Below are positions 1-12,979 of a stretch of DNA of 64,000 nucleotides, piece after piece. The position numbers were made by a program, and so were the translations under genes. The stretch comes from Pseudocercospora fijiensis CIRAD86 (lineage: Eukaryota > Ascomycota > Dothideomycetes > Mycosphaerellales > Mycosphaerellaceae): the NCBI RefSeq assembly GCF_000340215.1, contig NW_006921552.1, positions 124,001 through 188,000 of the forward strand, written 5' to 3'. Below the pieces are notes generated by a model, which did not search any database, was not told where the DNA came from, and saw only the letters and a program-made list of their open reading frames with translations. How positions within the stretch are numbered: position 1 is the stretch's first letter; every line of letters starts with the position of its first letter.

Positions 1-340
1 ATCCCTTAATAGGCTATAACTACTTTAAAAGTAGATCTTTTCCTTTTCTTCTACTCTTTTAGTAGTCTCTCTATTCGGTTTTTTACTTTCGCTTTAGCGT
101 TCGTTTCCTTAAGTCGACTATTAATCTTCTTATATATCTTCTACTTCTAGATTATATCTTTTTTCGAGTAACCTTAAACGTCCTATCTACTTAGCTCTCT
201 AATCTAAGCCTCTATTACTTCGCGTTTCTAGCTACTTAACTTTAATCTTAATTTTAGGTTTAAGTAGAGTTAGATAGGTTTAAGTAGAGTAAGATAGATT
301 TAGGATCGAAGTTTTTATTAGCGTTCTCGTCGTAATCTTC
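1..340. repeat. RIP-mutated AT-rich block, right end
   Basis: The sequence is dominated by TA steps (ttatatat, tagatctac and similar) while CA and TG steps are scarce and CG steps persist. This is the pattern left when C in CpA is converted to T on both strands by RIP. No reading frame survives. It changes to ordinary composition at about 340. The block resembles 54590-56800 and is probably the edge of a dead transposon that continues outside the window. Confidence 0.7.
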
Positions 341-3069
341 CTCCGTGTCCTCCTTGCCTTACTGTTGCCGTATTCAACGCCTATATTCGAAGGCATTACC
401 TCTACACTTCACAAACTCAGACAGATTAACCCGATTCGCAACAATCAGTGCATTCCATCTCTTTACCTATGGTTTTGGCAACCACGGCCCGATAGGAACG
501 TGTTCCTTTGCCCTGAAAGATCCATGTGCATTTCCTTGTCTGCTCTCTTTCCTAGCTGGCCCTTGCATCAGACCAAGTCCCAAAGAGGTGAGTGAGAGGT
601 ATGCTCTCCTCCGTGTTTCAGCTTGCATTGTGAATCTGGCACCAAGGCCTGCTTCAAGGAGATTCTGGACCTGATGACTGATGTGTCGAAGCTGGAGACA
701 GTGTGGTAGGTTGCGATTGATCGTCTTCACATCGATGATCTGTACGCCATGTCCCATCTCAGCAGCACACAAGTTATCGTCGCTGCCGCGGGCTCGTCAT
801 AGCCCGCCAAGCTTATGGAACTCTAGGCGATTGGGGATCCCGTCTCGCTGCTTCCGTCAGTATCTTCAGCAAGACACCCACATCTCTGGTGGCAAGGATA
901 TGTTCAACCTTGGGAGAGAAGAAATCGTATTGTGATTATGTCGCAGATCATATCTAGGAGGTCGCACATCATCCTGCGTGAAGTGGCGCACAACCTCTGC
1001 AGGAGTCCCAGGTTCGGTCTGCGGTAAGCGTTGAGTTACGCAAAGCCGCACATAGTCGACAGGCATTCATGCTCCGAGGTCTGGGATTGCAATGTAAGAG
1101 GCGCAGGTTCGCATCGACTTGACAATCTTCGGCAATGATATGGGTGCTCTAGTTGTCGCTGTTCTCATCTGACTTGCAGTTTCTGCCAATCTCCACCTTA
1201 ATAGTATCGGATGAGCTATCGCTTCTCAGCTCCAGGTACAGATCTTCTTCTTCCTCGTACTTCGGAAACAGTAGTGGCTGCGTGAAAAGTCTTGCATGGT
1301 ACATGCAAAGTTGCCATCTTGCGTGGAGTCGGACCAATGTTGAATGGCGGTTCTGAACGGAATGACCCTTTCTACCCACATCAGCACCTGCCTTTCATCA
1401 TGTCGCCGTCGGTGGCAGTTTCAAATCAGAGCCAAAGGTGTTCGCATTTGCAAGGGATCCACTGATACACAATGCCAACGCAGCAATACTGAACTGACAT
1501 GCTGTGCCAATGCACTCCCCTAGTAGAAAGCCTCGCTGCGTTTTGCTGACACACTTCTGACTACATCGAGAGGTAGCATCAACGACCGACTAAGTCGAGT
1601 TGCATCAAACGATGGCGAGAACGTAGTTGCTCCTTCGGCGTCGATGGTAAAGACTAGTTGCCTGGCCTACGCTCGCCGAAGAATGAACGACCTGACTTGC
1701 TAGCAGATGTTTCAATGCAGCTTCACCAATCTCCGGCGCCGTCGACGGGGAAGCCGAGACAAGTTTCCTGACTTGGGATCGCTGTCGAATGGGCGACCTG
1801 AGTTGCCAGCGAATATTTCGATGCCGCTTCATCACGGATTGGCAAGAACAAGTTGGCTTTGCTTCACTACGCATTGGCGAGAATGAATTGGCTCCTGGAG
1901 TGCAATTCCAGCTTCCCGGGGATGGGAATTACGACACAGTCGAGCTACGCTGGCCCATTTTAGACGGCAGTGAGCTGGACTTCCAGACCCGTATCTGATA
2001 TCCCGCGCTGTGAGTGATAAGTCTGACCGATACCCAGCCTCGATGAATAGTAGCACAGCAAACACATCCGTCCAAATAGAGTGGTGCAGTCAAGCAGGCA
2101 ATTTCGCCTGCCAGCGGCATGGATACACAGTGGGTGACATGGTCCTTGTCACTAAGCGCTGAAATCTCCGCACATTGATTCCTGGTTCAACTCACTCGGT
2201 CTGGGGCCATTGTTGTGGACTATGCGTTTGCAACCTTTGCCCAGCCTTTGGTAAGTGGTGACTCCAGACATTTCGGAGGTCGCTGAGTTCATTTCTGCTA
2301 CCGAGCTGTCGCCTTATTGTCCATCTTCATCACAGTCAGTTCTGTCGCCCGTATGTTGAAGAGCATTCGACGAGTCCTGTGCCTGCCAGTCGATTAGCAT
2401 CATTGCTGTCACCACTGTATTGCACATCGCTGAAACACTGCTACTGCAAGAGCCACGTGCGATCTCTGAGGTGAGTTTTGGGACGAATCATCATCGACTC
2501 AACACCACCTTTGGCCAATCAATTCAGTGCTAAACTGGCCAGCTCCCTTCCGACAAGAATTCCATACAAATCAAGCACTCACTACACGATCGCTCTGCAT
2601 TGGTGCTCAGTGGATTCCATGCAGCAGCTTCTTCTGATGATGCCGAGGGAAGCAGTGGGGAGTCGTATGCTCAATATAGCATCATCCTCGTCCTCTCAAT
2701 TGTTTGCGGCAGCCATGGTCTTCTCATCATGCTGCTAGTCTTTCCACAATGTTCTCATTGCAAGGTCCCATGTGCTCCATTTTGTGCTTCTCCTCTGGCG
2801 CTCCCTTGTTCTTGTCCTGATGGCTCGGGTGAATGTGCAGCCGCTCTCGCAACAACCGAGACACCATTTGCCATTGCGCGGACTTGCTGAAGTGCCCGAT
2901 CGAGTGTCTGTCAGCCGTACGAGGCGCAATCTCTTCCTCTCTTCTGAGCTAGGCTGAGCTGAGCTGACCTTGATTCCACCAAGTTTCATCTTTCGGGCGC
3001 AGCACATTGCGTGCTGGCCCAAGGCTTACTGAGGACCTGCTGTCTCGCCATCGTAGGGCGGTTGTTATG
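341..3069. other. No convincing gene; ordinary-composition spacer
   Basis: Only short, mutually overlapping open frames occur here, none with a recognisable motif, splice sites or codon pattern. The one structure I can support is a diverged 105-bp tandem duplication: 1682-1786 and 1787 to about 1890. It starts with a gaatg..cgacctga core and shares a ttgc.agc..at.tttc segment. 105 bp is 35 codons, but no frame is open through both copies. Confidence 0.5.
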
Positions 3070-3155
3070 GGAAGTCGAGAGGATGCTGCTCGGAGGGAGG
3101 CGATGTTGACATGTTGATCGAAGACGACGACGGCTCGTTCGGCGCAGCTCAGCTT
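3070..3155 (+). repeat. Dispersed repeat, copy 1
   Basis: About 85 bp here match 45029-45113 in the same orientation. Shared blocks include gtcgagagga, gctgctcggagg, the 20-mer around gatgttgacatgttgatcga, and ggctcgttcggcgcagc. Similarity fades on both sides. It may be a fragment of an unrecognised mobile element or a piece copied between two decaying genes. Confidence 0.6.
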
Positions 3156-6099
3156 GATTTATAACCGAGAATCGAGCAGGGCCTACAGACGCAGAGTCCA
3201 GCCCAACTTCGAGACTTTGAGTGATGCGCGGCGATTGTTGATGCGTGAGCTGCTTGACTCGGAGCCAGCCAGCCTGGAGAACTTGAAGCTTCAGCCCGCA
3301 TTCTTGGCGGAACCCAATCTCCCTCTCCACAACTTCTTCTCCGAAGTCCGAACAAGTAGAAGATGGCATTGCTGGCAATGCTGGCAATGCATTCCCTACC
3401 AGCACTTCTTCTGAACTGCTACAAGCGCCCTGGTTTCGATACCGACTTCCACGTCAGAATAACTTGTGCTTGCCTTTTCTCTCGAGGAACGGGCCGCCGA
3501 ATCACAGACTGAAACGCGTATGTTCATGAGCATATTCGGTATGATACGATCCAAATTCTCTGGCTCATCAAATTGATATCACTTCCCATGTAACCCCATT
3601 GCAACATTTGTTGCATCTGGTGCAAAGTAACATAACAGTGTCAGCGATCGTGCGGAAGTGGAAGTGTTTGCGGTGTGAAATGATTATGTATGCCATTGCC
3701 TTCATAAAGTCTCCTTGTGCAGATGATTTTTAAAAAAGTTTAGGCAGAACCGGTTCGCATTTGTTTTCTCTGGAGGGGGGTTGATTTTTTTAAAAAGTTA
3801 CGCTTCACAGCGGCATATTGCGCAACATCTCCGTTGAATGTCCTCTGAACTGAACAGTCGGAGTCGGAGGGAAGCTGGGAGCAGTGGCCGATGCCCCACG
3901 CATGTACAGCGTACACGCGGCTGCGTGTACAGCTTGCACCCGGCTGCGTGTACAACTCGCACCCGGCTGCGTGTACACCGTGCTTTCAGCCGCATGTACG
4001 CATCAACTTTAGCTCGCGCGTTCGCGAGAGTCGGAAGTCCATCACCTGCGAGAACTCGTTGGCTCGGAGGAGATCAACACATGCTGCAACTTCGGCGCAT
4101 GGCATCGTTTTCATGTCCACCGGTTTGCAAACTGAATGTAGAGTACGTGTATGCCAGACACAGCAGCGAGGGCTGTCCGAGATGCCTCCAGGATCAGTTG
4201 TGAGTCCGCCGTACACCAGCTCATTAGTGTTTGTGCGGTTCTGGAGACAAAAAAATCTCCAGTGCATCGTTGTCTTTGGATGTGATAGGAATTGTAGTGC
4301 GAAACGGAGGTATGCAGGCTGAGAATACCCTGCGCACTCTCTTTGTAAAGGTATGGAGCGAGTCTATGTACCTGCTTCTGATGACCACGGATTGCCCATG
4401 ATGTTCATGCGTTGTGCCATGGTCTTCGCTGTTGCCCTTCCAAAACTTGTTCCATGCGAGGTGGTTCCCTCTCCTCTCTAGCGCTGTAAGCGCCCTCGCT
4501 GTCCTGGCTTTTCCATGTCCTGCTCACCTTCTCGCCGACCAGCGCTGACCTCTTTCTCCGCCAACCCGCTCTTCTTGTTTGCTAGAAGCTTGGAAATCAT
4601 CGTCGGTGGCTTGCGAGTGCGCTTTTCGTTTGCGTGAAGTCCGCGTGGATCAAGTTGATATCTCGTCGGCTGTGGGATCAAGTGTATATGCCTGCCAGCC
4701 AGGCAGTATGCATTTGTGTATCTCGTGACCAAGAAAGATATCAGTACATTGGAACCAGAAGTTCTTGAGGCTCAACAAGGTGTTCGACCGCACACCGAAG
4801 GATCTCTACGTGCGAGGTATAATGAAACAGCTCTCGCTGGAGCACTGGGCACGGCAATCTCCAGCACGTGAGAATACCGAAGAACTCATGGCAATGATGA
4901 GCGGCATGATGATTTCGATGGCTGGTGTCCCATCGGCGAAAGGAGCTCACGGTGCTCACCCGTCGGTCGACGGAAATCCTTCCCAGTCTCGTGGGAGGAA
5001 GTGCTCGTCCAGTGTCCAGCTCATCGCGATGCAACGGAGGACTGCGACAGGTGAAGCAGTGATGGAAACCTTTGGTTACATCCGCTCATTTCTCTGTACT
5101 CCGGTTGTCATCTTACAGCGCTCGTCGTGGTGTAAGGCAGCGTCGTTAAGCCGTGCACATTTTGACAACTTTCCACGCTTTCGGCGGCGCCGGCAGGGAC
5201 AGGGTTGTGTGGTGCAGTTCATGCACGGAAGAGAATCCATGTCTCCGCAGCGCCGCCGCTGGCCAGGGTTTTCTGCTGCCAGCTTTCTCCCTCTTTACTA
5301 CTCTTCACTTCCACCACGACAACACCACCACCACCACCTTCTAGTTCACGGCGAATATGCTTGCGCTGCATCTGCACCACCGCCTCGCCCTACTTGATGC
5401 CACTCAGGCCAGCCTTGCCACTCCAGATCCTGTCCACTGCGTCGTTTGCCGCGCTGCCAGAACACTCGTCTGAGTATTCACCTCCTCCGAAACACCGCGC
5501 GCCGCTAGTTTCGCATTCCTAGTCCGCTCCTCATACATTTTCTGCCTTCACAGAACGAGCTGTCGACCCATATTCTGTACCAGCGCAAGAGCGTGACGCT
5601 GTCGAAAGGTGCTCGTCTCGTCGTAAGGACGTCGTCCTGCGTGGCTCTTGGAGAACACAATGTTGGACATCTTGGCCAGACAAACTGTGCGCGTGTGGGA
5701 AGGCTCTCTTAAGCTGCGCTGACCTACCTTCTGGGCACTGCTGCCGCTGGAGAGGTTGTGTCTCAGCTTGCTACCAGAGCGCGCCTGCCGTACTGTCCAA
5801 TGCCTCGCTGGTCATCGGGAGAGCACAGCTTTCAGCGCCATCATTTTTTCACCCTTCACACACAAGACCTCTGAGGCTCGCCTTTGGCCATGTAGTCCTC
5901 TGGCATGCAGCTTCCTGCTACTACGTCGCCGGGAGAATGCAGACTGCAGTGCCTTCTTGTTTTCACTCGTCTTCCAGGAGCCCCACGAGCGAATGTCTAG
6001 CCAAGAACGCAGGCTCAGTCGCCAGCCTGCCGGCGGACAGAATCCCAGGGCGGTGTAAAAGAATGCCAGAAAGCTGAGTGTGTTCGGTTTCCGCTCCAT
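3156..6099. other. No convincing gene
   Basis: Apart from the 23-bp array at 3901-4001 I see only short frames. The longest, about 210 codons ending at 5397, has no ATG at its left end, contains a His run from a cac repeat and ends in low-complexity sequence, so I do not call it. 5230-6100 becomes progressively C/T-rich, as fungal promoter regions often are. Confidence 0.4.
3901..4001 (+). repeat. 23-bp-period tandem repeat, array A
   Basis: Four full 23-bp units (3901-3923, 3924-3946, 3947-3969, 3970-3992) and a partial fifth. Each unit begins C(G/A)TGTACA, continues with a GCAC-like second half-site about 12 bp in, and ends GG(C/A)TG or similar. Units 2 and 3 are nearly identical; 1 and 4 are more diverged. 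The same period and core words occur at 18377, 50915 (opposite strand), 56816 and 57131. Confidence 0.8.
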
Positions 6100-6214
6100 T
6101 TCTCTCCCTCTCTCCTTTTCTTTGCCCGTGTGGGCGTATCTTCCTTGCCTGTGTGGGCGGTCGGCGAGCCTCTGCACCTCAATCTCCACCGACTTTCCTC
6201 CAATTGCCGCAACG
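6100..6214 (+). promoter_or_regulatory. Pyrimidine-rich leader of the 6215 gene
   Basis: A CT tract (tctctccctctctccttttc at about 6100) lies about 100 bp before the ATG at 6215, and the sequence stays C-rich up to the start. CT tracts near the transcription start are common in filamentous fungi. No TATA box is obvious. The exact transcription start cannot be read. Confidence 0.45.
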
Positions 6215-7670
6215 ATGGCTCTGAGTGACCGCACACCTCCCACAGGCGCGCAAACGAATAGTCAGCCCAAGTCCACGCCGCAAGAACTGGCCAAGCCCAC
6301 TTCCAGGAAGCAGAAAGACTGGCCACAGGCATACTCCAGTGATCACATTCTTCAGTCTTACGCCAACAAAATGCAGACATCGAAGGGCTGGCAGCTGTGC
6401 TTGTTTCCTGGAGCTCACGGGCATAAATGCAGCGTGCAGAACTTTGCGCAGGTCGGTCGAGTGTTTCAGCAAGATGTGCACAAACTCTCTGCCCAAATCC
6501 AGGCAAGAGATTCGCGAGCAGTGATTGATACCATTCAAGGCATGGTTTCGCACACTGTGTGCGGCTGGCATCGTCAGGGAGCGAAGAATCACAGCCCAGA
6601 CGGCTCCAAATTTGCGCTGCACAGGATTTGCATTGAGCTTGGCTTGGATGTCTCACGTAAGTCTTGAGAACATTCATTCATGCGGTCTTCGCTTACTGAC
6701 TCGCTCGACAGTTGAGCTCTTCCGGGACTATGTCGACGCCGAGCCTTCGGTAACAGCTGTTGCTGAGCACATTGCAGGAACATCTGGCGAGCTTGGGGCA
6801 ACTCGTGCGCTGGTGGATGACGGCGAGTCCTTTGATGGCGGAGCAACAGTTAATGTGCCCTCGCGAGGCATGAAGCGGGCTCGCGTTCATGACGCTGATG
6901 ACACTGAGGCCCATTCCGAACGCCCATCTCAGGTTGCGAAAATCACGCCAGCAATGCTAGCAGAAGACATCTCAGGGCGATCAATCAAGAAGGCGAAGCC
7001 AAGCAAGACCTCCGGCACGAAGGAAGCGCCTTCGAAGCTGATCGACCTTCCCACAACATTCCCTTCTGGCTTCCAAGATGACGAATGCTTGCTGTGCCGT
7101 GGAACGTGGTCCTCGCACGAGACAACATGCATCTTTTATCATGGAGATGACATTCATGCTTTGCCAACGATGACCTCATCCGCAACCGCTGATCAAGCAC
7201 GCGGCTTCGTGACTGCTGGAGCTGCTGCCGAAGAGCAGTATCTTCCACCCGAGCAATTCGGCGATCCAGCTCCCTGTGGTGGCACTTCAGCTCCGCCATT
7301 TACAACTCCTTCGGCCTGCTTGGATCCGCTCGGCCTTGATGGCGGACCTCCCGCTGAGCAATTCCCTCAATTTGGCCCATTCAACGGTCCGCCTGCGGGC
7401 TATAGTCACGCTGCCCGTCCAGAAGTTGCAACTCCATCGATCGCTTCTGACCAAGCTGACGTTGGCCAGCTCGCAGCTGCCACTCCACCAGTCGACAACA
7501 AGGATGTATGGAATCTTGACTGGGATGCGCTGGACCAATACAACTCTTCCCACATCGCTATGCTTCCGGACCAGGCCAGCCTTCATGAAACATTGCGACC
7601 CAGCGTTGTCGGCGGCTTGGAGTCTTCCAGAGACGTGTTCGGGCAGGAGGATCTCGGCGGTGGTCCATAG
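6215..7670 (+). CDS. Hypothetical protein with Cys/His clusters (466 aa, two exons)
   Basis: Exon 1 is 6215-6656 and exon 2 is 6712-7670. The 55-bp intron has donor GTAAGT, a TTACTGAC branch site and a GACAG acceptor, and joining restores one frame to TAG. Residues 1-45 are polar. Residues about 60-140 hold a Cys/His-rich segment: C62, H68, H70, C72, then H113-x2-C116-x2-H119 (a CGWH motif) and H136-x2-C139. The layout resembles the C...C/C-x-W-H N-terminal module of several fungal nuclear proteins, but I cannot assign a family. A second cluster, C273-x2-C276-x6-H283-x3-C287, could bind zinc. Basic patches (GMKRARV, SIKKAKPSK) suggest a nuclear protein. The last 180 residues are Pro/Gln/Ala-rich and probably disordered. 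The ATG was chosen because it is the first in frame after the CT-rich leader. It stands alone, with a leader upstream and empty sequence downstream. Confidence 0.8.
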
Positions 7671-9819
7671 AATCGAACGGTGGACAGCGCTGGGCCAAGA
7701 GAAACCGGGGGAGATTCGATCGTGGATCCCACTCGACTTGCTTGAGGACCTCGGCGGTCTTGATATTGGAAGAAGAATGAATGCATGCCATGGACGACGG
7801 AGTATCATATGATTTGCCCAATGAAGGACGATTGCATGCTTTTGAACGATGGGAAAATGCATTGACGACAGTAACGACTGCCACGACGGATAGAAACGGC
7901 TTCAAAATCAACCTTGGAACGATCAACGACAGCAATGACATGAACGAGCAGAACTTGCACTGGGTACATTGGAAAGGAATGAATGGCGCATAGAGACCAG
8001 ATAGGCCTGTGCGCAAAGACGTGCCCCTCCCTCAATGTCTCTCGCTTAACACCTTGGCTTGAGAACTCCTAACTTGATCACTATTGCGTATTGTGTATGA
8101 AATCTTTGGGCTCGCATTCCCTCATCGGTATCTCTACGTTCGCTTTTGAAGGAGCGACAGGAAGACGTGTACGAGAAAGCGAAGCTGCGTTCCATGGCTC
8201 GGAGTTGAAGCGGCATGGCAGCCCTCACCTGTACCATGGCCAGCGTCATCCATCCTACGGTCTCTTCTGCCCTTTCGACGAGCATCATGTCTTGAAATTT
8301 TCTTGACAGCAAGACCTCTTCCAATTTCCTCCCCTACTCGCCGAGAGCTTACCACAGAGATTCCCAGACTCGACCGAGGCACGCTGGGGTTCTCCGGGCT
8401 TCAGAAGACACGTGGCTGCGCTGCAATGGCAGAATGCCGCATGGGAATTCTCGATTGGAAGCTTATGATAGTCGCAAATACTACGCTGGCCTTCCGAGGG
8501 TATCTGTATGGAGCTCGAACCATGAAGCTGAATCCATGAAGAGCGATGCATGAGGTCAATACGGACAACCTTCCTCCTCCTCCGCCTCCACCTGGAACCC
8601 GAATCTTTCAGCTTTCTCCGGTTCAACAGCGTTTTGACACTGAAGTGAGGAATCATCACGCACAGATACGGGCTTCCCTGAACACAGGACATGTCTGGAG
8701 CAACACCGCAGGTCGCCATACCGACCATGGATGGCCAAGCGTAACAAATTCTTATCTCAGCTCATTTGCATCTCGGCAAAGCGGCGCTTGAGATGTAGTT
8801 CTATCAACGCTGTTTGGAATTCTCAAGTCACGAAACTTCTCGGGGCCAGCAATTCAATGGTGGGCCAACAACCACAGATCACCCCCACGAGTCTGCTGGC
8901 GACAATCTTCGGACATCTCAAGAACATCTATGTCCCATCGGCTGATGATGATGGGTCGGGCTCGCTCATGTCACATTCTGGGGTTCAATTTCGGCAAGCC
9001 AGGTACAGGCCATGAATTCATTCTTTCAGCGTGCCGGAAAGCTTCGAGCGGTGCAAGAAGAAATCACCAGAAGCAAGCGGAAGCAACTTCTGTTGCTTAC
9101 ACGAGAGTGGCCACTCGTCTGGTGCGCGAGAGCTGTGTCCAGCTTTCTTTGTAGGCGCCGTGTGAATCATCAGAAGTTCTTCACCGCATTCAGACCTTCT
9201 CCGGTATTGCAGGCTTTACGGCGCTCCGCACCATCGCGAAATTCGGCAAGGCTATCCCGTTGTAAGGTTCCTTGGTTACTGGAAAGATATTCAACTCGCG
9301 GGCCCACCGCACTCTACATTGGAGTGCGGGAACCTGGGCCGCTCTCTTGCACCCCAATGGTGTACTGCTCCGGGCATCTCACATTTCGTTCACCACGGTC
9401 GAAGCTGCATAGCTGCCAGACGTCGGTGTGAGCATCTGCTTTCCCCAATGTCGGAGGACTGACGTGGTCCGCATGACGGGTGCTACACCTGTGTTTTCGC
9501 AGGAGAAACATCGACACCTGTGATACTTGCTGGTTCCAGTGGCTGCTGGTGAATGTGCACAGCTCTTCGGATCCTTGGGAGATGGGAGATTGGCTGTGTT
9601 TGTAGCAATAGAGGGCAAAGTATCAGTGGCCGCCATCAAAGGCATTCTAAAGGATAAAGATTTCCAGGTGTACGTCTGCGAGTAGATTCCTTTCTATGAG
9701 CTTGTTGCAAACAATCTCAGATTCTGCCACAGATTTGCGGTAATGGCAGGCAAAGTGATGCCAACCTGGTTTGGTTTTCTCGACGGCTCCTGCTCTTCCG
9801 GCTACATTCATGATGCTTC
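7671..9819. other. No gene recognised
   Basis: Short overlapping frames only. The first 350 bp probably hold the 3' untranslated region of the gene ending at 7670. Sequence near 9.4-9.8 kb could be more of the retrotransposon beyond its RT, but I could not recognise RNase H or integrase motifs there. Confidence 0.35.
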
Positions 9820-10680
9820 GTCTCGGCGGAAGACTAAAGCGCTTCTCATCCAGTTTGGTTGAAACTTCACGGTGGTGGGGAATGTGCTCTTGCAGCGTTT
9901 CAGAGGCGATAATAATGTCGTTGACATATCCATATGCCTATGGGAACTCTCGAAGAAAATTCATCTAGCAGTCTTTGTACGTGTCGTGACATCCTTGAGA
10001 AGAGAGTTGTGGGACAAAACTTTTGCTCGTAACAGCTGCCTATTCATAGAAGAAGCCGCCGCAATTGAAGCAGCGCCGTCCGAATTCTTCTTGTCGCCTT
10101 GATCTCGGAAGAAGGGCTGGTTCTAAATCTCGTTGACTTCAATCTTCTCAGCGCCGTCTGACTTGTTCTTGTCGCCCCAATCTCAGAAGAAGAGCTGGTT
10201 CTCAATCTCGTTGACTCCAATCTTCTTCGTTCGGTTGGCGAACCCAAGACTGCTGACTGCTGAGTTGCCCCATTGCTGCCACTTTCAGATATTCTGAGCC
10301 GCGGTGTAAGTTGACGATGAATTTGTGCCAATCTTCGGTTGCAACGTCGAACCGCCAGAAGAAGAACCTTGCGTCGATTACGGCAATGTACCTGCAATTT
10401 TGCATCTTTTCGGTGAGGTCTTCTCGTCGAGGCAGCAGGCAGGAATCCTTTAGCGAAATGCTGTTGAGTCGCCGAATGTCTATTACGCCTCTGGGTTTCC
10501 GTGTAGCGGTGCTGTTCGCTTCGATGATCGTACGCCATGCGAAGAAACAAGGCCATCGGAATGGTAAGAAGGTCATGGAATGTGCCATTTTGCCCTGCTC
10601 GTATAGCTTGTCGAAGCTTTTGTCGATGGTCTCACGATTCTGAGCCTTCGGAGGATTTACTGGAGTGACTTGCATTCATT
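9820..10680 (-). pseudogene. Reverse transcriptase region of the gypsy remnant
   Basis: On the minus strand about 10.68-10.25 kb reads KPRGVIDIRRLNSISLKD, then PRREDLTEKMQNCRYIAVID, then HKFIVNLHRG and VAAMG. These are RT motifs 2-4 of fungal Ty3/gypsy elements (the usual forms are VVDIRGLN, LPRQDDI, YISVVDA, HRGQE and VAVMG). The catalytic box lies at 9917-9928 and reads YVND instead of YVDD, followed by an IIIASETLQEH segment as expected after motif 5. Stops and a tandem duplication separate the halves. It cannot be active. Confidence 0.75.
10075..10230. repeat. 78-bp tandem duplication inside the RT remnant
   Basis: Two diverged copies share ttcttgtcgcc, then atctc.gaagaag.gctggttct, then aatctcgttgact.caatcttct. 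The shared words are offset by 78 bp (26 codons). The duplication sits between the two halves of the RT and is absent from normal RTs, so it arose after the element lost function. Confidence 0.65.
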
Positions 10681-11253
10681 CTCTCGTCCCGGCGCCAGCG
10701 GGATTTTCATGAAGCGATCCGATGTTCCATCTATTGTTGCACCTCTACCTCTCCACAGATTGCGAAACTTGGCGACTTCTTCAGGCATCTCTCGGTGCTG
10801 CATGGTCTGGGTTCACTGGTTACTCCGTGCTGTGTGACAGATGCTTCCCCCAAAGCAGCGGAACCTGGTTCGCCTCCTGTACTTGACTTTTGCTCCTGCG
10901 AGATTTTTATGCATTAGGAAGGGTTGCTTGATTGTTCTGCGCGCCGCCTGCGTGGTTGGTCTGGGCGTCTTGCGCTGAGCTTTCTTGGTATGAAAAACAC
11001 TTGGGCTCTGACTTCTGCTTACTCTCCTGGTCGTCGCAGACTCATCTGAGCATAGTGCTGCGCAGCCAATTCTCTTGATCGTTCTCTGGCACGGTGCCGA
11101 GTTTTTGGCTGTCGGGAGTACCTCCGCACTTGCACCATGTCGAAGGCTGCGTCGATGATGTGCTTGCATATTATGCCGCCATGTCTAATGAATGGTGTGC
11201 TTTCCACTGGAACAAACTCGTAGTCCTGAGAATGGTCATCCGTTTCCGCAGCC

Positions 11254-12084
11254 TTACGCATTTTGATTCTCACGCACTGTATCGTTCTCGGGGGCAAGTG
11301 TGTTTCTTATTGCTCTGACTGCGAAGCGTGCCAGTTCCTTCGCTTTCGGGGTGACTGGTATTGGCATTTTGGCGTTCTCGTTCCTTGGCATTGTAATCAC
11401 TTTGCGCCCAAGATCGATTTTGAAGCCTATTGGAGTCATCCCATCCATGCCGAGAAGGAGGTTGTGCGGGAAATCTTTGAAAACTTGAACAGGCCAGTCA
11501 ATATACGCCAAACAGAATTCGTTGTCTTGATTATATACTGGAAAGCCCATCGCTACGCGCCTCCATTTGTCGTTGCTCTTGAGACCGCGAACTTACCACA
11601 AGATCAAGCGTTCCGGCATGCCTTCCCGGCCGAGATTGGAGGTGAACCAGTCTTCATTGGCCATAGATGCTGTGTTGCCGGTAACGATGCACATTCGCTT
11701 CACGTCTCTGCATTCAGGATCCAATGCGCACATTGCCTCGAACATGTCGTCGTTTCGATGTTGTATTCCGGTTGCACTGGGTCGACCTGAACGCTGCCTG
11801 GGATAATTTGCAGGGAGTATTGTGGCCAGTGCATCGACTGGCCTGTGTCGATCGGCTGCGATGAATGAACGGATGTAGGTGCGCCTATGGCAGAACTTGA
11901 CATCTCGCCTCCGGTTGCGAGGACATGGATCGCGAAGTCGACCTTCGAATCGAAGCTCTCTGCGGAGTCGCTGCCGACACCCTGCGCTGATGGTGTGAGT
12001 ATGCCGGTGATGGATGGCTGAAATGGACATTGGGCTGCAAACACGTTCTGCGTGCAGTTGCTGTGATGCTGCGGTAGCGCACAT
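11254..12084 (-). pseudogene. Retropepsin-like protease region of the gypsy remnant
   Basis: One frame, interrupted by an in-frame TAA near 11593, contains IVTGNTAS at about 11.67 kb, where retropepsins have a D-T-G-A-S active-site loop, and HNLLLGMD..TPIGFKIDLG at about 11.45 kb, the usual LLGMD-x-L block near the domain end. If the alignment is right, the catalytic Asp has become Val. Upstream (about 12.5 kb) is a CICRMC...H...HC segment like the C2H2-type tail of fungal gypsy Gag. Downstream (11.02-11.3 kb) is the PR-RT linker. Confidence 0.6.
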
Positions 12085-12979
12085 TGCGATTCCGTGTGCG
12101 CATTTCGATGTGGATGAAGCTGATCCCTTCTTGCGGATGTCTGTGCTTGCGGGTGTCTGTGCGTGCTGGTGTGTTGACTCTGTTGATACGGTATCGCGGT
12201 GTCATCTGGTGGCCAGGTGCCGGGCGACTCATGTCGAATTTCTCCGTGGTGCTTGGCTTCTCCTGGTGTTGTGATTGTATTGTCGCCATAACCGGAGGTG
12301 ACCAGGTCACTCACTTCCGGCTGAGGAGTTTCCCGACTTTCACCTGAACCAAGTGGATCTGATCTTGTCGAGCTCCGCTGCCCACCTCGCTGATATGGCG
12401 ACATTCTCTCGCGCGGGCCGTACTGTCCCTTGGGACAATGTTCTGTCACATGCTTCATGACTTGCGTTCTGCTCCTATACACTACTGCGCACATTCTGCA
12501 GATACACCTAGGATCAAGTAGCATGTCGCCTGCATCATCTCTCGATGGAGTGAGCTTCTCTCTTGGCTGTAGCTGTCGCCCGACGTAGAAGTTTGGGAAA
12601 TGATCTCGTTGTGCGATTGTCTCTTTTGGTTGGCCAGGTGGAGTTCCTTCTGCAGCTGGTGCGCTAGGGCTACGTCGACCCAGTACCTGTTAGTCTGGGC
12701 GAGCTCATGGTCCTCTTGATTCTCGTAGAGGTCCTGCTCGCCATTGAAACTCGGATCGCTTCCATAGCTGTCGCAATTGTCGCTGTCTTGGGCGTTGTAG
12801 TATGAGACGAGGTGATCATCATCCTTGTTGGTGAAGCAGGAGTTCACGATGAGCCCGTTGTCGTGGTGGTACTGTATGAGTTTCTGGGGTTGTTTTCATC
12901 GTATTCTTGGACGCTGCCAGCGGCAACAGCTAGCTGTGGCTTCGGCGCTGGGAGAGTCGGAACTTGTGCGTTTCTTGGT

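Noticed and set aside
4765..5397. 210-codon plus-strand frame
   Set aside because: No ATG at its left end, low-complexity His and Ser/Pro end, and no splice sites; it overlaps the C/T-rich promoter-like region of the next gene.
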